Positions 9,542 to 18,484 are shown, counted from the stretch's first letter. The stretch is DNA of 64,000 nt from an uncultured Pelagibacteraceae bacterium (GCA_902541285.1 CACBQD010000001.1:1-64000), one strand, 5' to 3'. Made by a program: numbers and translations. Notes: generated from the letters alone by a model not told the origin.

Positions 9542-9648
9542 ATGAGATTTGGGATAATTACATTAAAAAAGAAAATTTGTATGGTTTCGAGAGTAGTATT
9601 GAGTTTCTTCATTTAACAGATAAAGATATTTACGAAAAACTTCTTTAA
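9538..9648 (+). pseudogene. murU: Out-of-frame C-terminal segment of murU
   Basis: Reads MNEIWDNYIKKENLYGFESS and continues through IEFLHLTDKDIYEKLL to a stop at 9646-9648. The FSMNEIWD...GFES..DFLH pattern is the normal end of MurU-type nucleotidyltransferases. It is shifted relative to the main frame by one missing base at the A7 run, so it is a fragment of the preceding gene and not an independent small gene. Only five bases separate its stop from the gpmA stop on the other strand, so the full-length gene fits the available space exactly. Confidence 0.8.
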
Positions 9649-9653
9649 AAAGG

Positions 9654-10364
9654 TTAGAATTTAATTAAATCCCTAGATCTACTCTGATCTAGGTATTTAG
9701 CTTCTTTTATATTATTTTTTTCAAATTTCAAAAGAAGAGGATTTCCTGTTGGTATTTCAAGTTTAGAAATTTCATTATCATCAATTTTAAATAAATATTT
9801 TAAAAGTGATCTAATAGAATTACCATGAGCAGATATAATTACATTATCCTGCAAATTTTTCTCTATGTTTTCAACAAAATAGGGCACAACTCTTTCATAA
9901 GTATCTTTGAGAGACTCTGTATCTGGAATTAGGTTACGGGGTATATCATTGTAAATGCTTATATTTTTTGGATGGTATGGACTATTTATATTTAAAGGTT
10001 TTGGTGGATTATCCCAAGATCTTCTGAATTTGTGAACTTCTTCTTCTCCTAATTTTTTTCTCATTTCATCTTTGTTTAATCCTGTCAGCGACCCGTAGTG
10101 CCTTTCATTTAATTGCCAGGCCTTAATCATATTGTCTGGTTTTACTCTAATTGTATTTAAAATAAGTTTTAAAGTATCAATCGATCTTAGTTGATAAGAA
10201 GTATAAAAATGTTTGATTTCTAAATTTAATTTTTTTATTATCTCTCCAGCTTTACAGGCTTCTAATTTTCCTTGTGGCGCGAGTTCAACATCTACCCATC
10301 CTGTAAATTTATTTTCTAAATTCCATTCGCTTTGACCATGTCTAACAAGTATTAAGTGACTCAT
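9654..10364 (-). CDS. gpmA: 2,3-bisphosphoglycerate-dependent phosphoglycerate mutase
   Basis: 236 residues. It interconverts 3- and 2-phosphoglycerate in glycolysis and gluconeogenesis. The phosphohistidine motif LVRHGQSEWNLENKFTGW is at residues 6-23 (H9). NERHYGSLTGLNK and the second catalytic histidine in ISAHGNSIRSL are present. The family insert HYGSLTGLNKDEMRKKLGEE marks a true GpmA and not a general histidine phosphatase. It is convergent with murU and divergent from the VanZ-like gene (26 bp). Confidence 0.95.
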   Translation of the reverse strand: MSHLILVRHGQSEWNLENKFTGWVDVELAPQGKLEACKAGEIIKKLNLEIKHFYTSYQLRSIDTLKLILNTIRVKPDNMIKAWQLNERHYGSLTGLNKDEMRKKLGEEEVHKFRRSWDNPPKPLNINSPYHPKNISIYNDIPRNLIPDTESLKDTYERVVPYFVENIEKNLQDNVIISAHGNSIRSLLKYLFKIDDNEISKLEIPTGNPLLLKFEKNNIKEAKYLDQSRSRDLIKF

Positions 10365-10390
10365 TTATGAAAATTTAATATAGATTAACT

Positions 10391-10762
10391 ATGAATTACA
10401 TAAAGCAGTTTTTTTATCTATCTAACGTAGTTTTATTTATTTTTTACTTGTACCCTGGAAGTATTTTGGGATGTTTAATATATAATGATTGCAAAATTCA
10501 ACCGCAATTAACAAGAGATTTTTTAGTATCTTCAAATCACGTTTATGTTTTCTTTATTATATCAATTCTAGGATTAATTGCTTTTAAGCATAAATTAAAA
10601 AATACATTTATTTATCTTATTTGTATTTCTATCATTTTAGAAATTCTGCACTTAATTATTCCAGAAAGAGGATTTGAATTAGGCGATTTGTTTGGTAATA
10701 TAATAGGTGTACTTATATCATTTTTAGTTTTTAAAATAATTTATAAAGGTAGATTGCAATGA
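10391..10762 (+). CDS. VanZ-like family membrane protein
   Basis: 123 residues with four hydrophobic helices. The ending EILHLIIPERGFELGDLFGN, followed by IIGVLISFLVF, is the VanZ-like signature (charged ERGFELGD between the third and fourth helices). Function in non-antibiotic-producing bacteria is unknown; VanZ itself affects glycopeptide tolerance. It overlaps the ATP-synthase zeta gene by four bases (ATGA) and probably shares its transcript. Confidence 0.8.
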   Translation: MNYIKQFFYLSNVVLFIFYLYPGSILGCLIYNDCKIQPQLTRDFLVSSNHVYVFFIISILGLIAFKHKLKNTFIYLICISIILEILHLIIPERGFELGDLFGNIIGVLISFLVFKIIYKGRLQ

Positions 10763-11067
10763 GTTCATTCGATGAAAGAAAAAAAGGTTTTGAAAAAAAA
10801 TTTGCTCATGATGAGGAAAAACAATTTAAAATTAATGCAAGAAAAAATAAATATTTAGGAGAGTGGGCCTCTCAAATTTTGGGATATGATGAGGAAAAAA
10901 AAAATCAATATATTCAAGATGTAATTAAAGCAGATTTTGCTGAGGCAGGTGATGAAGATGTATATAGAAAGCTTTATGGAGATTTAAAAGACAAAAATAT
11001 ATCAGAAGACCAAATTAGAAAAAAAATGCAAGAATGTAATGAAAAAGCAACTACTGAAGTTAGTTAG
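10759..11067 (+). CDS. F1Fo-ATPase inhibitor subunit zeta (DUF1476)
   Basis: 102 residues, the family length. MSSFDERKKGFEKKFAHDEE is the conserved N-terminus, and it continues with YLGEWASQILG and a helical C-terminus. In Paracoccus denitrificans this family is the zeta subunit, which binds the F1 sector and blocks ATP hydrolysis by a mechanism like mitochondrial IF1. The N-terminal residues that plug F1 are conserved here. It is not near any atp genes. The SNase gene starts inside its last 29 bases. Confidence 0.9.
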   Translation: MSSFDERKKGFEKKFAHDEEKQFKINARKNKYLGEWASQILGYDEEKKNQYIQDVIKADFAEAGDEDVYRKLYGDLKDKNISEDQIRKKMQECNEKATTEVS

Positions 11068-11551
11068 TTTTCTATTTTTATTTATATTTGTAGCAACAAA
11101 TTACTTACTATCAGAAACAATCCTAATTTCAGATAACATTAAAATAATCGATGGTGATACAATTTTATTAGATAATAAAAAAATTCGTTTTTCAGGAATA
11201 GATGCTCCAGAAACTAAATTTAAAGGAAAGCAACAGTTTTGTTTAAAAAATAAAAAAAAAATTAGTTGTGGAAAAATTTCAAAAAATTCTCTTACAGAAA
11301 AAATTATAAATAAAAAATTAAAATGTTTAATCGAGCCCCAAAAAGACTATTTTGGTAGGTATTTAGGTGAGTGTTTTATCAATAATGAGAGTGTTTCAGT
11401 TTACATGGTAAGAAATGGATTAGCCTTCGACTATCCAAAATATTCTAAAAAAAAATATTCTAAAGATCAAATTTATGCAAAAAACAATAAGTTAGGTTTA
11501 TGGAGTATGGAATTTGATTATCCATGGATATGGAGAAAAAATAATAGATAA
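11039..11551 (+). CDS. Secreted thermonuclease-family (SNase) nuclease
   Basis: 170 residues. The N-terminus (about residues 1-25) is a signal peptide or membrane anchor. The SNase fold then shows IKIIDGDTILLDNKKIRFSG, IDAPE, CLIEPQKDYFGRYLGEC and VRNGLAFDYPKYS, retaining the metal-binding aspartates and catalytic arginines. It probably acts in the periplasm on nucleic acid, perhaps to scavenge phosphorus and bases; that role is inference. The start overlaps the zeta-subunit gene by 29 bases; no later ATG would keep the signal peptide. Confidence 0.87.
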   Translation: MKKQLLKLVSFLFLFIFVATNYLLSETILISDNIKIIDGDTILLDNKKIRFSGIDAPETKFKGKQQFCLKNKKKISCGKISKNSLTEKIINKKLKCLIEPQKDYFGRYLGECFINNESVSVYMVRNGLAFDYPKYSKKKYSKDQIYAKNNKLGLWSMEFDYPWIWRKNNR

Positions 11552-11564
11552 TTTATATTAAACT

Positions 11565-12164
11565 GTGATTCTTTTTAGAAAGTATTTTTTAGTTTTTGGT
11601 CTATTATTTTCAACTACTTGTTCATCGATACCTCAAAACACAACAGATGGCTGTTCAATATTTTCTGAAAGATATCTTTGGTATAAACACGCAAAAAAAA
11701 CTGAAAAAAAGTGGGGAACACCAATCAACTTACAATTGGCAATAATAAAAATGGAATCTGATTTTGACTGGCTCGCTAAGCCTGCCCGTCAAAAATTATT
11801 TAAAGTTATACCTTATAAAAGACCCTCTAGTTCATTTGGATACTCACAAGCTATTAAAGGTACTTGGAAACAATATAAAGATGAGACTGGAAATAAATAT
11901 GCTTTAAGAACTAGATTTAAAGATAGTGTTGATTTTATTGGCTGGTATACAAATAAGACGGAAAAAATTTTAAAGGTTTCAAAAAAAGATGCTTTCAGAC
12001 AATATATTGCTTATCATGAAGGCTGGGGAAATTATAAAAATTATAAAAACAACCAGAAAGTTATAGTATTGGCAAAAAAAGTAGAGGGTTATTCAAATAA
12101 ATTCAAGAAGCAGCTTAATAAATGTAGTAAATCTTTGACTACTAGAAAATATATTATTTTTTAA
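11565..12164 (+). CDS. Lytic transglycosylase-like (SLT domain) lipoprotein
   Basis: 199 residues from a GTG start. The N-terminus has a hydrophobic stretch and a lipobox-like LFSTTC (C19). The SLT-like core reads LQLAIIKMESDFDW, with the catalytic glutamate in KMESDF, then SFGYSQAIKGTWKQY and YIAYHEGWGNY. This matches soluble lytic transglycosylase domains that cut peptidoglycan. Its end overlaps the RND pump gene on the other strand by 11 bases. The distinctive PARQKLFKVIPYKRPSSS insert is common in the alphaproteobacterial subgroup. Confidence 0.82.
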   Translation: MILFRKYFLVFGLLFSTTCSSIPQNTTDGCSIFSERYLWYKHAKKTEKKWGTPINLQLAIIKMESDFDWLAKPARQKLFKVIPYKRPSSSFGYSQAIKGTWKQYKDETGNKYALRTRFKDSVDFIGWYTNKTEKILKVSKKDAFRQYIAYHEGWGNYKNYKNNQKVIVLAKKVEGYSNKFKKQLNKCSKSLTTRKYIIF

Positions 12165-15100
12165 TCAATTGCTTTTCTAGCTCCAGATCTACTGCATCTA
12201 TTCTCTTGGTATTTTTTGCTAGTGTTAAATACATCGTTGGCGTCACATATAATGTAAAGAATGTTGAAATAATCATTCCACCAAAAATTGTTGATCCAAC
12301 TGCTAATCTAGACGCCTCACCTGCTCCTGGACCTATGTTGCCTACTATAAGAGGCAACATTGCAATCATGGTGCTTAATGAAGTCATTATGATTGGTCTT
12401 ATTCTTAATTTACAAGCTTCCATCAATGCTTCCTCAATTTTTGCACCTGTTGTTCGAATTTGATTAGTATAGTCAACGATAAGAATACTATTTTTAGTGG
12501 ATATACCGATTAATATAATCAAGGCGATTTGTGAAAATATATTTATCGAACTATTTAGAAATAAAATGAATACAAGACCTCCAAAAACTGCAAGAGGTAC
12601 AGTCAATATAATAATAAAAGGATGAACAAACGAGTTAAAAGTAGCAGCCATTACTAAATATGCAGTTATTAATGCTAAAGCGAAAATAAGAAATATTTCG
12701 TTACTGGTCTCTTTTAGTTCTTCGGACTTACCTTTCCAAGTTATTTGATTTTGAGGGGCAACTCTCAACATTACATCTTCTAAATATTTTATAGCTTCAG
12801 ACAAAGTGTATTCTTCAGATAAAGCTGCCGATATAGTTACTGCTCGTTGTCTATTATATCTAGGTAATGACTCAGCAGTTCCTTTCTCTTCAAATTCTAC
12901 CAAACTTGCAACAGACACTAATTTTCCTGTAGTTTCAGATCTCACAAAAATCTTTGATAAGCCATCTTTATCTCTTCTATCTGCTAAATACTGCTGAAGA
13001 ATAATGGGGTATTCTCTTCCTTCTTTATTATATGTTGTAACCCTTTTTCCGCCGTATAATGTTTCTAGTGTTCTGCCTATATTTTCTATTGAAACTCCCA
13101 AATCATTTGCTCGATTTTTATTTGTGATTAATTTTACTTCAGGTTTATTTTTTGTGTAATCACTTTCAATTCTAAACATATTTCTATTTCTTCTTAGTTC
13201 TCTTAAAACTTGACTTTGAATTTGTTCTAACTCTTCATAACTAGTCCCATAAATCACCATTTGAACTGGTTTATTATAGCTAGAAACTCTTATAGATTGA
13301 GGTGATATAGGAAATGCAAACGTCTCAGGCACACTAACAACTTGTCCAATAGCTTCTCTTAAAACAACTTGTGTACTCTTTTCTCTATTTTTCCATTCAT
13401 CTAAAAGTGCAATTATAATAAAAGAGTTATAAGAGGTTGCTGATTTACCAAATCCTGGGACCCTCATAATTAATCTTTGGTAAGGGCTGTCTTCTGCTTG
13501 TAACAATTTTAATATTCTTCCCTCAATTATTTGGGCTTTTTCTTGTGTGTACTCGAATGAACTTCCTTCATCTGTAGAACCAATTATTAAATAAGCCCCT
13601 CTATCTTCTAATGGTATCAATTCTTTTTTAGTAAAGTTAAATAAATAAACTGAAGCTGCAATTAATAGAATTATAAATATCGAAATTGTATTCTGTTTAT
13701 TAATCCAAAATTTTAAGGTGTCGGTATAAAATTCTGTAAAAGATTTAAATCCATTATTGAATTTTCTAACAAAAAAATTAATTTTTTCTTTTTTATTTAA
13801 AAACTTACTTCCTAACATTGGTGAAAGTGTTAAAGCCACAAATGAAGAAACAACTATTGAGAAAGATAGTGCTATTGCAGTTTCCTTAAACAAGGTACCA
13901 GCTATACCCTCAATAAAAATTAAAGGTAAAAAAACTGCAACCAAGATTAAAGTTGTAGCTATTATCGCAAATGTTATTTGTCTTGAGCCCTTATAAGCAG
14001 CTACAAGTGGCGTTTCTCCTTTTTCAATTCTTGTATAAATTGCATCTGTCATTATTACAGAATCATCAGTTATTATTCCAATTGCTAAAATAAAACTTAG
14101 AAGAACAAATATATTTATTGAAAGATCAAATATATATAAACCTAAAAACGAACCAATCAAACTTACTGGCAAAGCTACAGCTGGTACAATTACAGCTTTT
14201 AGGTTTCCTAAAAACAAGTAAATTATTACCACGACCAAAACAAAAGCAATAATTAAACTTTTATAAACCTCTTGTATTGCAGTTCCTACGTAAGTTGCTC
14301 TATTAAATGCTATTTCTAATTTTAAACCATCTGGTAAAGATTGATTTAAAACGTTTATTTTTTCTTTGATTTGATTTGAAAGTTCGACAGTTGATGCTCC
14401 ACTTTTTGCATATATTCCAATCCCAACTGTTTTTAAATTAGCTGCATTTTTTCTTTGAGCTTTAAATAAAGTTTTCTCAGAAACTGGACCAAGCTCAACA
14501 TTTGCAATGTCAGAAAGGGTTGTGACTTTATCTTTGTTTTTCTTAAGAGGAAGCTGCTTGATTGTTTCAATGTTAGAGTAAGACTTGTCAATATTAAGAG
14601 TTAAATCTTTGTTACTAGCTTCTAAAGTTCCAGCGGGGATGTTTATGTTTTCATTTCTTAATGCTCTCTCGACTTCCTGAATAGTAAGATTATTGGCTGC
14701 TAATTTGATAGGATCTACCCAAACTCTTACACTTAGCTCTCTTAATCCACCGACTAAAATTCTACCAACATTTGGTACACTCGAAAAGGCATCTATAAGA
14801 TATCTTTCTGCATAATCACCCAAATCTAAATCATTCCAAGTTGGTGACGATAGCGCAACCCACATTGTAGTTGTAAAACCTGCTGCTTGTTTCAAAATTT
14901 GAGGTGGGTTTGCTTGATCTGGCAAGTTGTCCGCAACTCTTGATACTCTTTCTCTTATGTCATTTGCTGCATCGTCTAAATCTATATCTGTATTAAAATA
15001 AATATTTATCCTACTTCTTCCATTAAGCGAACTAGAATCAATGTTCTTAATTCCTTCCGCTCCTCCTATAACATCTTCTATTTTTTGTGTTATCTCCTCA

Positions 15101-15282
15101 TCAACAATTTCAGCTGAAGCAGATTTATAATCGGTTTGTACCTGTACCACTGGAGGCTGAATGCCATCTGGTAATTCCCTAATAGGTAATTCCCAAAATA
15201 CAAAAATTCCAAAAATAATTAATATCATTGACATTACCCATGCAACTACAGGTCTTTTAATACTAACTTCAGTTATATACAT
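12154..15282 (-). CDS. RND-family efflux transporter permease (AcrB/MexB-like)
   Basis: 1042 residues, the normal HAE1-type length. It starts with a transmembrane helix (KRPVVAWVMSMILIIFGIFV). There are two large periplasmic loops, and twelve helices in all. TM4 carries the proton-relay pair in AIGIITDDSVIMTDAIY. It should use the proton gradient to expel hydrophobic compounds or envelope lipids through an adaptor and an outer membrane channel. The adaptor is encoded just upstream (7 bp), but no TolC-type channel gene is in the window. Confidence 0.93.
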   Translation of the reverse strand: MYITEVSIKRPVVAWVMSMILIIFGIFVFWELPIRELPDGIQPPVVQVQTDYKSASAEIVDEEITQKIEDVIGGAEGIKNIDSSSLNGRSRINIYFNTDIDLDDAANDIRERVSRVADNLPDQANPPQILKQAAGFTTTMWVALSSPTWNDLDLGDYAERYLIDAFSSVPNVGRILVGGLRELSVRVWVDPIKLAANNLTIQEVERALRNENINIPAGTLEASNKDLTLNIDKSYSNIETIKQLPLKKNKDKVTTLSDIANVELGPVSEKTLFKAQRKNAANLKTVGIGIYAKSGASTVELSNQIKEKINVLNQSLPDGLKLEIAFNRATYVGTAIQEVYKSLIIAFVLVVVIIYLFLGNLKAVIVPAVALPVSLIGSFLGLYIFDLSINIFVLLSFILAIGIITDDSVIMTDAIYTRIEKGETPLVAAYKGSRQITFAIIATTLILVAVFLPLIFIEGIAGTLFKETAIALSFSIVVSSFVALTLSPMLGSKFLNKKEKINFFVRKFNNGFKSFTEFYTDTLKFWINKQNTISIFIILLIAASVYLFNFTKKELIPLEDRGAYLIIGSTDEGSSFEYTQEKAQIIEGRILKLLQAEDSPYQRLIMRVPGFGKSATSYNSFIIIALLDEWKNREKSTQVVLREAIGQVVSVPETFAFPISPQSIRVSSYNKPVQMVIYGTSYEELEQIQSQVLRELRRNRNMFRIESDYTKNKPEVKLITNKNRANDLGVSIENIGRTLETLYGGKRVTTYNKEGREYPIILQQYLADRRDKDGLSKIFVRSETTGKLVSVASLVEFEEKGTAESLPRYNRQRAVTISAALSEEYTLSEAIKYLEDVMLRVAPQNQITWKGKSEELKETSNEIFLIFALALITAYLVMAATFNSFVHPFIIILTVPLAVFGGLVFILFLNSSINIFSQIALIILIGISTKNSILIVDYTNQIRTTGAKIEEALMEACKLRIRPIIMTSLSTMIAMLPLIVGNIGPGAGEASRLAVGSTIFGGMIISTFFTLYVTPTMYLTLAKNTKRIDAVDLELEKQLIKK

Positions 15283-15289
15283 GTATTAA

Positions 15290-16306
15290 TTATTTTTTAT
15301 TTTCTTGTTTTTCAGAGTCAGACTTTTTAAATATATTTAATTTTTGTAACCACGCAAACATACCATTCTTGTTTTCTTTAGTATCTTTTTTCTTTTTTCC
15401 ACCCCAACTAGATTTGTTTTGATTAGCTACTTTAGCACCCTTTTTTATAGGTCTTATTATTAAATTTGGTCTAACTTTTTTTGTCCCTTCAGCAACTACT
15501 TTGTCTCCAACATTTAGGCCACTTAAAACTTCCACAAAACCAAGGTATCTATCACCAGTATCTATATTTGTTTTTATTGCTTTATTTTTTTCGTCAACTT
15601 TATAGATAAATATATTATCACCTTCCACTATTGTGCTGGTATCTGGTATACTTAAGCTTTCTCTTGTATCATATTTAATTGAAATTTCTAAAAATGAGCC
15701 AGGCAAAATTTCACCAGATGTATTATCCATTTTAATCCTAGTTGGTAATGATCTTGTATCCTCACTAATTCGACTAGCTAACGAGTCAACTTCACCTTTA
15801 TAGGTTTTATCTTTGTATCCAGAAAATTTTATATCAACAGGTAAACCAACTTTAATAAATGGTACAAACATTTCAGGTATATCTACATCACAATAGATAA
15901 TACTGGTATTCTCGAGATTAACTAAGATTGAAGACTTTGAAACTTCGATGTCTTCTGAAAATTCTCTTTTTCCAATCGTTCCATCAAACTGAGCAGTAAT
16001 TTTTCTATTTTTAAGTTCTGCAATTACATCACCTTTTTTTACTCTTTGATTAAAGTTGATAGGTTTAAGTATTTCATACTTCTCAATTTTATAGGATTGT
16101 GTTTTAAATGGTCTTGCTGTTCCGTATGTGCTTATTAAATTTTCAAAAACTCTATTTTCAGCTGCAGTAACAATTATTCCTGGAGGCGGTCTTTTACTAA
16201 ATTTCTTCTTAAAATGATTTCCAATCATTGTTCTACCAACAATCACTGTAGCTATAATTAAAAAGAAAATTATTATTATGCTTGTAATTTTTGTTGATCT
16301 TTTCAT
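15290..16306 (-). CDS. RND efflux periplasmic adaptor (membrane fusion protein)
   Basis: 338 residues. A single N-terminal membrane anchor (about residues 8-25) is followed by a split biotinyl-lipoyl domain (RVKKGDVIAELKNRKITAQFDGTIG around a short hairpin). A beta-barrel domain contains VGLPVDIKFSG and GEILPGSFLEISI. The alpha-helical hairpin is unusually short, so the contact with an outer membrane partner may be minimal. The C-terminal 45 residues are rich in lysine. It is translated just ahead of the pump and three bases after sseA. Confidence 0.9.
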   Translation of the reverse strand: MKRSTKITSIIIIFFLIIATVIVGRTMIGNHFKKKFSKRPPPGIIVTAAENRVFENLISTYGTARPFKTQSYKIEKYEILKPINFNQRVKKGDVIAELKNRKITAQFDGTIGKREFSEDIEVSKSSILVNLENTSIIYCDVDIPEMFVPFIKVGLPVDIKFSGYKDKTYKGEVDSLASRISEDTRSLPTRIKMDNTSGEILPGSFLEISIKYDTRESLSIPDTSTIVEGDNIFIYKVDEKNKAIKTNIDTGDRYLGFVEVLSGLNVGDKVVAEGTKKVRPNLIIRPIKKGAKVANQNKSSWGGKKKKDTKENKNGMFAWLQKLNIFKKSDSEKQENKK

Positions 16307-16309
16307 ATT

Positions 16310-17122
16310 TTATATTTTACCATATTCTGCCCATGAACCATCATAAATGACTGGAAGATACTTATTATTTACTTGAGAATATGCAAGCGCCAAAACACAT
16401 GCTGTGATACCAGAACCGCACGAAAACACTACATTTACTGGGTCATTTAAAGATAAATCTTTAAAATAAGAGGAAATTTCAGATTTACTTTTAAAAGTAA
16501 AATCGTCGTTGATAAGGGTTTTAAACGGTAAGCAAATTGAATTAGGTATTGAACCACTTCTTACATTTTTTCTTGGGTCTGAAGTTATGCCATTAAAACG
16601 ATCTTTGCTTCTTGCATCAACTAAATCAAATTTTTTTTTAATTATATTTTGGTCAATCTGATCTTTGCTCTTAACCATTCCATTATTTTCTTTTGCTTTA
16701 TAACTAGTTGTTTGAATAATTATATTATTAGCAGAAGTTATTCTTTTTTCTTTTTTCCATTTATTAAAACCTCCATCTAAAACATGTACTTTCTTTTTAT
16801 CATGGCCAAAGTAAATTAAATTAAACCATACTCTACAAGCACTTAAAACATCAGAATTATCATAAATCACAATTTCGTCTTCGTTAGATATGCCCATAGA
16901 TGATAGTATATTTTCCCACGAACTATTGTCCGTTAACATATGTGGTAAGTCGGTTGATTTATTACAATTTTCATCAATATCAAAAAAAATTGCATTTGGT
17001 ATATGCTCTTTATTAAATTCTTCTTTACCACTTCTTTTTGTTGCGGGCATATGCCAAGAGCCATCAATTACTTTTACATTTGAGATATTTTTTTCTAGCC
17101 ACTCAGTTGATATAAGTGACAT
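16310..17122 (-). CDS. sseA: 3-mercaptopyruvate/thiosulfate sulfurtransferase
   Basis: 270 residues with two rhodanese domains. The catalytic loop CGSGITA (C235) in the second domain is the mercaptopyruvate-type signature (CGSGVTA); thiosulfate sulfurtransferases usually have CRxGx[RT]. It transfers sulfane sulfur and may make sulfide or persulfides from cysteine-derived mercaptopyruvate. Its start shares one base with the msrA stop, so it is translationally coupled to a methionine sulfoxide reductase, which suggests joint use in sulfur and oxidant handling. Confidence 0.9.
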   Translation of the reverse strand: MSLISTEWLEKNISNVKVIDGSWHMPATKRSGKEEFNKEHIPNAIFFDIDENCNKSTDLPHMLTDNSSWENILSSMGISNEDEIVIYDNSDVLSACRVWFNLIYFGHDKKKVHVLDGGFNKWKKEKRITSANNIIIQTTSYKAKENNGMVKSKDQIDQNIIKKKFDLVDARSKDRFNGITSDPRKNVRSGSIPNSICLPFKTLINDDFTFKSKSEISSYFKDLSLNDPVNVVFSCGSGITACVLALAYSQVNNKYLPVIYDGSWAEYGKI

Positions 17123-17568
17123 TAGAAACTTTTTTCCAAATATTTCTGATGATAATCTTCGGCTTTATTATAATTTTTTGATTTTGATATTTTGGTAACG
17201 ATTTTACCTTTAAATTTTTCATTAATTTCTTTCAATACTTTGTTAGCGATTTTATTTTGATTTTCATCATGAACAAATATTTCACTTCTATACTGAGTAC
17301 CTACATCTGGACCTTGCCGGTTTAAAGTAGTTGGGTCATGAAATTCAAAAAAATTTCTTATTATTTCCTCATAAGAAATTTTAGTATTGTCAAATTCAAC
17401 TTTAACTACTTCTGCGTGATTGGTATCACCATAACATACTTCTTTATAAGATGTCTTCTCAGTATTACCTCCACAATATCCAACCTCTGTATTTATTACT
17501 CCATCTAACTTGCTAAATTTTATTTCGGGTCCCCAAAAACATCCAAGTGCTAAAGTTGCTATTTCCAT
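17122..17568 (-). CDS. msrA: Peptide-methionine (S)-S-oxide reductase
   Basis: 148 residues. The active site GCFWGPE (C10), EVGYCGG, THAEVV-type segment (TNHAEVVKVEFD), and HDPTTLNRQGPDVGTQYRS are all present. It is shorter at the C-terminus than E. coli MsrA, and cysteines beyond C10 are few, as in many alphaproteobacterial copies. It repairs oxidised methionine in proteins. It is first in a tight minus-strand run, msrA-sseA-adaptor-RND pump. Confidence 0.94.
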   Translation of the reverse strand: MEIATLALGCFWGPEIKFSKLDGVINTEVGYCGGNTEKTSYKEVCYGDTNHAEVVKVEFDNTKISYEEIIRNFFEFHDPTTLNRQGPDVGTQYRSEIFVHDENQNKIANKVLKEINEKFKGKIVTKISKSKNYNKAEDYHQKYLEKSF

Positions 17569-17602
17569 TGCTAAAAATTTTAATTAATCTAAAGTTATTA
17601 TC

Positions 17603-18484
17603 ATGCTTTCCAAAAATCAATTAGGCTTTTTTTACATGTTTTTATCAATATGTGCCTTTTCATTTATGGATGTAATAGTCAAGTGGTCATCAGATTATCC
17701 AATTGGACAGGTAATGTTCTTTAGAGGTCTATTTGGTATTTTGCCAATAATTTTTTTAGTTCCTAAGACAAGATTTAGAGATTTTTATAAAACAAATAGA
17801 CCAGGATTACATTTAATTAGATGTTGTTCAGGACTGATAGCTTTAGCTGCAATATTTTTGGCACTAAGAAACCTACCACTTGCAACAGTGACAAGTATTT
17901 CATTTGCTGCACCTATATTTACAACTTTGCTATCAATATTTTTACTAAGTGAGAAAGTAGGAATATATAGATGGGCTGCAGTATTTGTTGGTTTTATTGG
18001 TGTTTTAGTAATTACCCAACCAGGATTTTCTAGCTTAAATATTTATTACTTATTTCCAATAATCTTTTGTATTGGAATGTCTTACGTTGCAATTACAATT
18101 AGAAAACTTTCATCCACAGAACCAGTGTGGTTGATCTCATTTTTTTTTTCTTTTGCAATTACAATTGTTGGAGTTCTATCAATACCATTTGGTTGGATCA
18201 TGCCAACTTTCAATGATTTCTTACTTTTATGTACAATTGGCTTGTTGGGAGGAACAGCTAATCTATTATTAAGTCAATCGTATAAATTATCTGAAGTTTC
18301 TCTGGTTACACCTCTTAAATATTTGGGATTAATATTTGCAATATCTTTTGGATATTTTATTTGGGATGAAATTCCCACAATTAAAACATTGATGGGTGCT
18401 TCACTGGTAATAATATCATCAATCATTATATTTCGAAGAGAAATATATTTAAATAAACAAGTAACGGTAAGTAGAAATGAGTAA
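17603..18484 (+). CDS. DMT-superfamily (EamA) transporter
   Basis: 293 residues, ten predicted helices as two five-helix EamA repeats. The first repeat contains DVIVKWSSDYPIGQVMFFRG and the second ends in TIKTLMGASLVIISSIIIF. The family moves amino acids, nucleosides or other metabolites; the substrate cannot be read from the sequence. It is divergent from msrA by 34 bp. The last eight bases overlap the alkA-like gene, so both are probably co-transcribed. Confidence 0.85.
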   Translation: MLSKNQLGFFYMFLSICAFSFMDVIVKWSSDYPIGQVMFFRGLFGILPIIFLVPKTRFRDFYKTNRPGLHLIRCCSGLIALAAIFLALRNLPLATVTSISFAAPIFTTLLSIFLLSEKVGIYRWAAVFVGFIGVLVITQPGFSSLNIYYLFPIIFCIGMSYVAITIRKLSSTEPVWLISFFFSFAITIVGVLSIPFGWIMPTFNDFLLLCTIGLLGGTANLLLSQSYKLSEVSLVTPLKYLGLIFAISFGYFIWDEIPTIKTLMGASLVIISSIIIFRREIYLNKQVTVSRNE

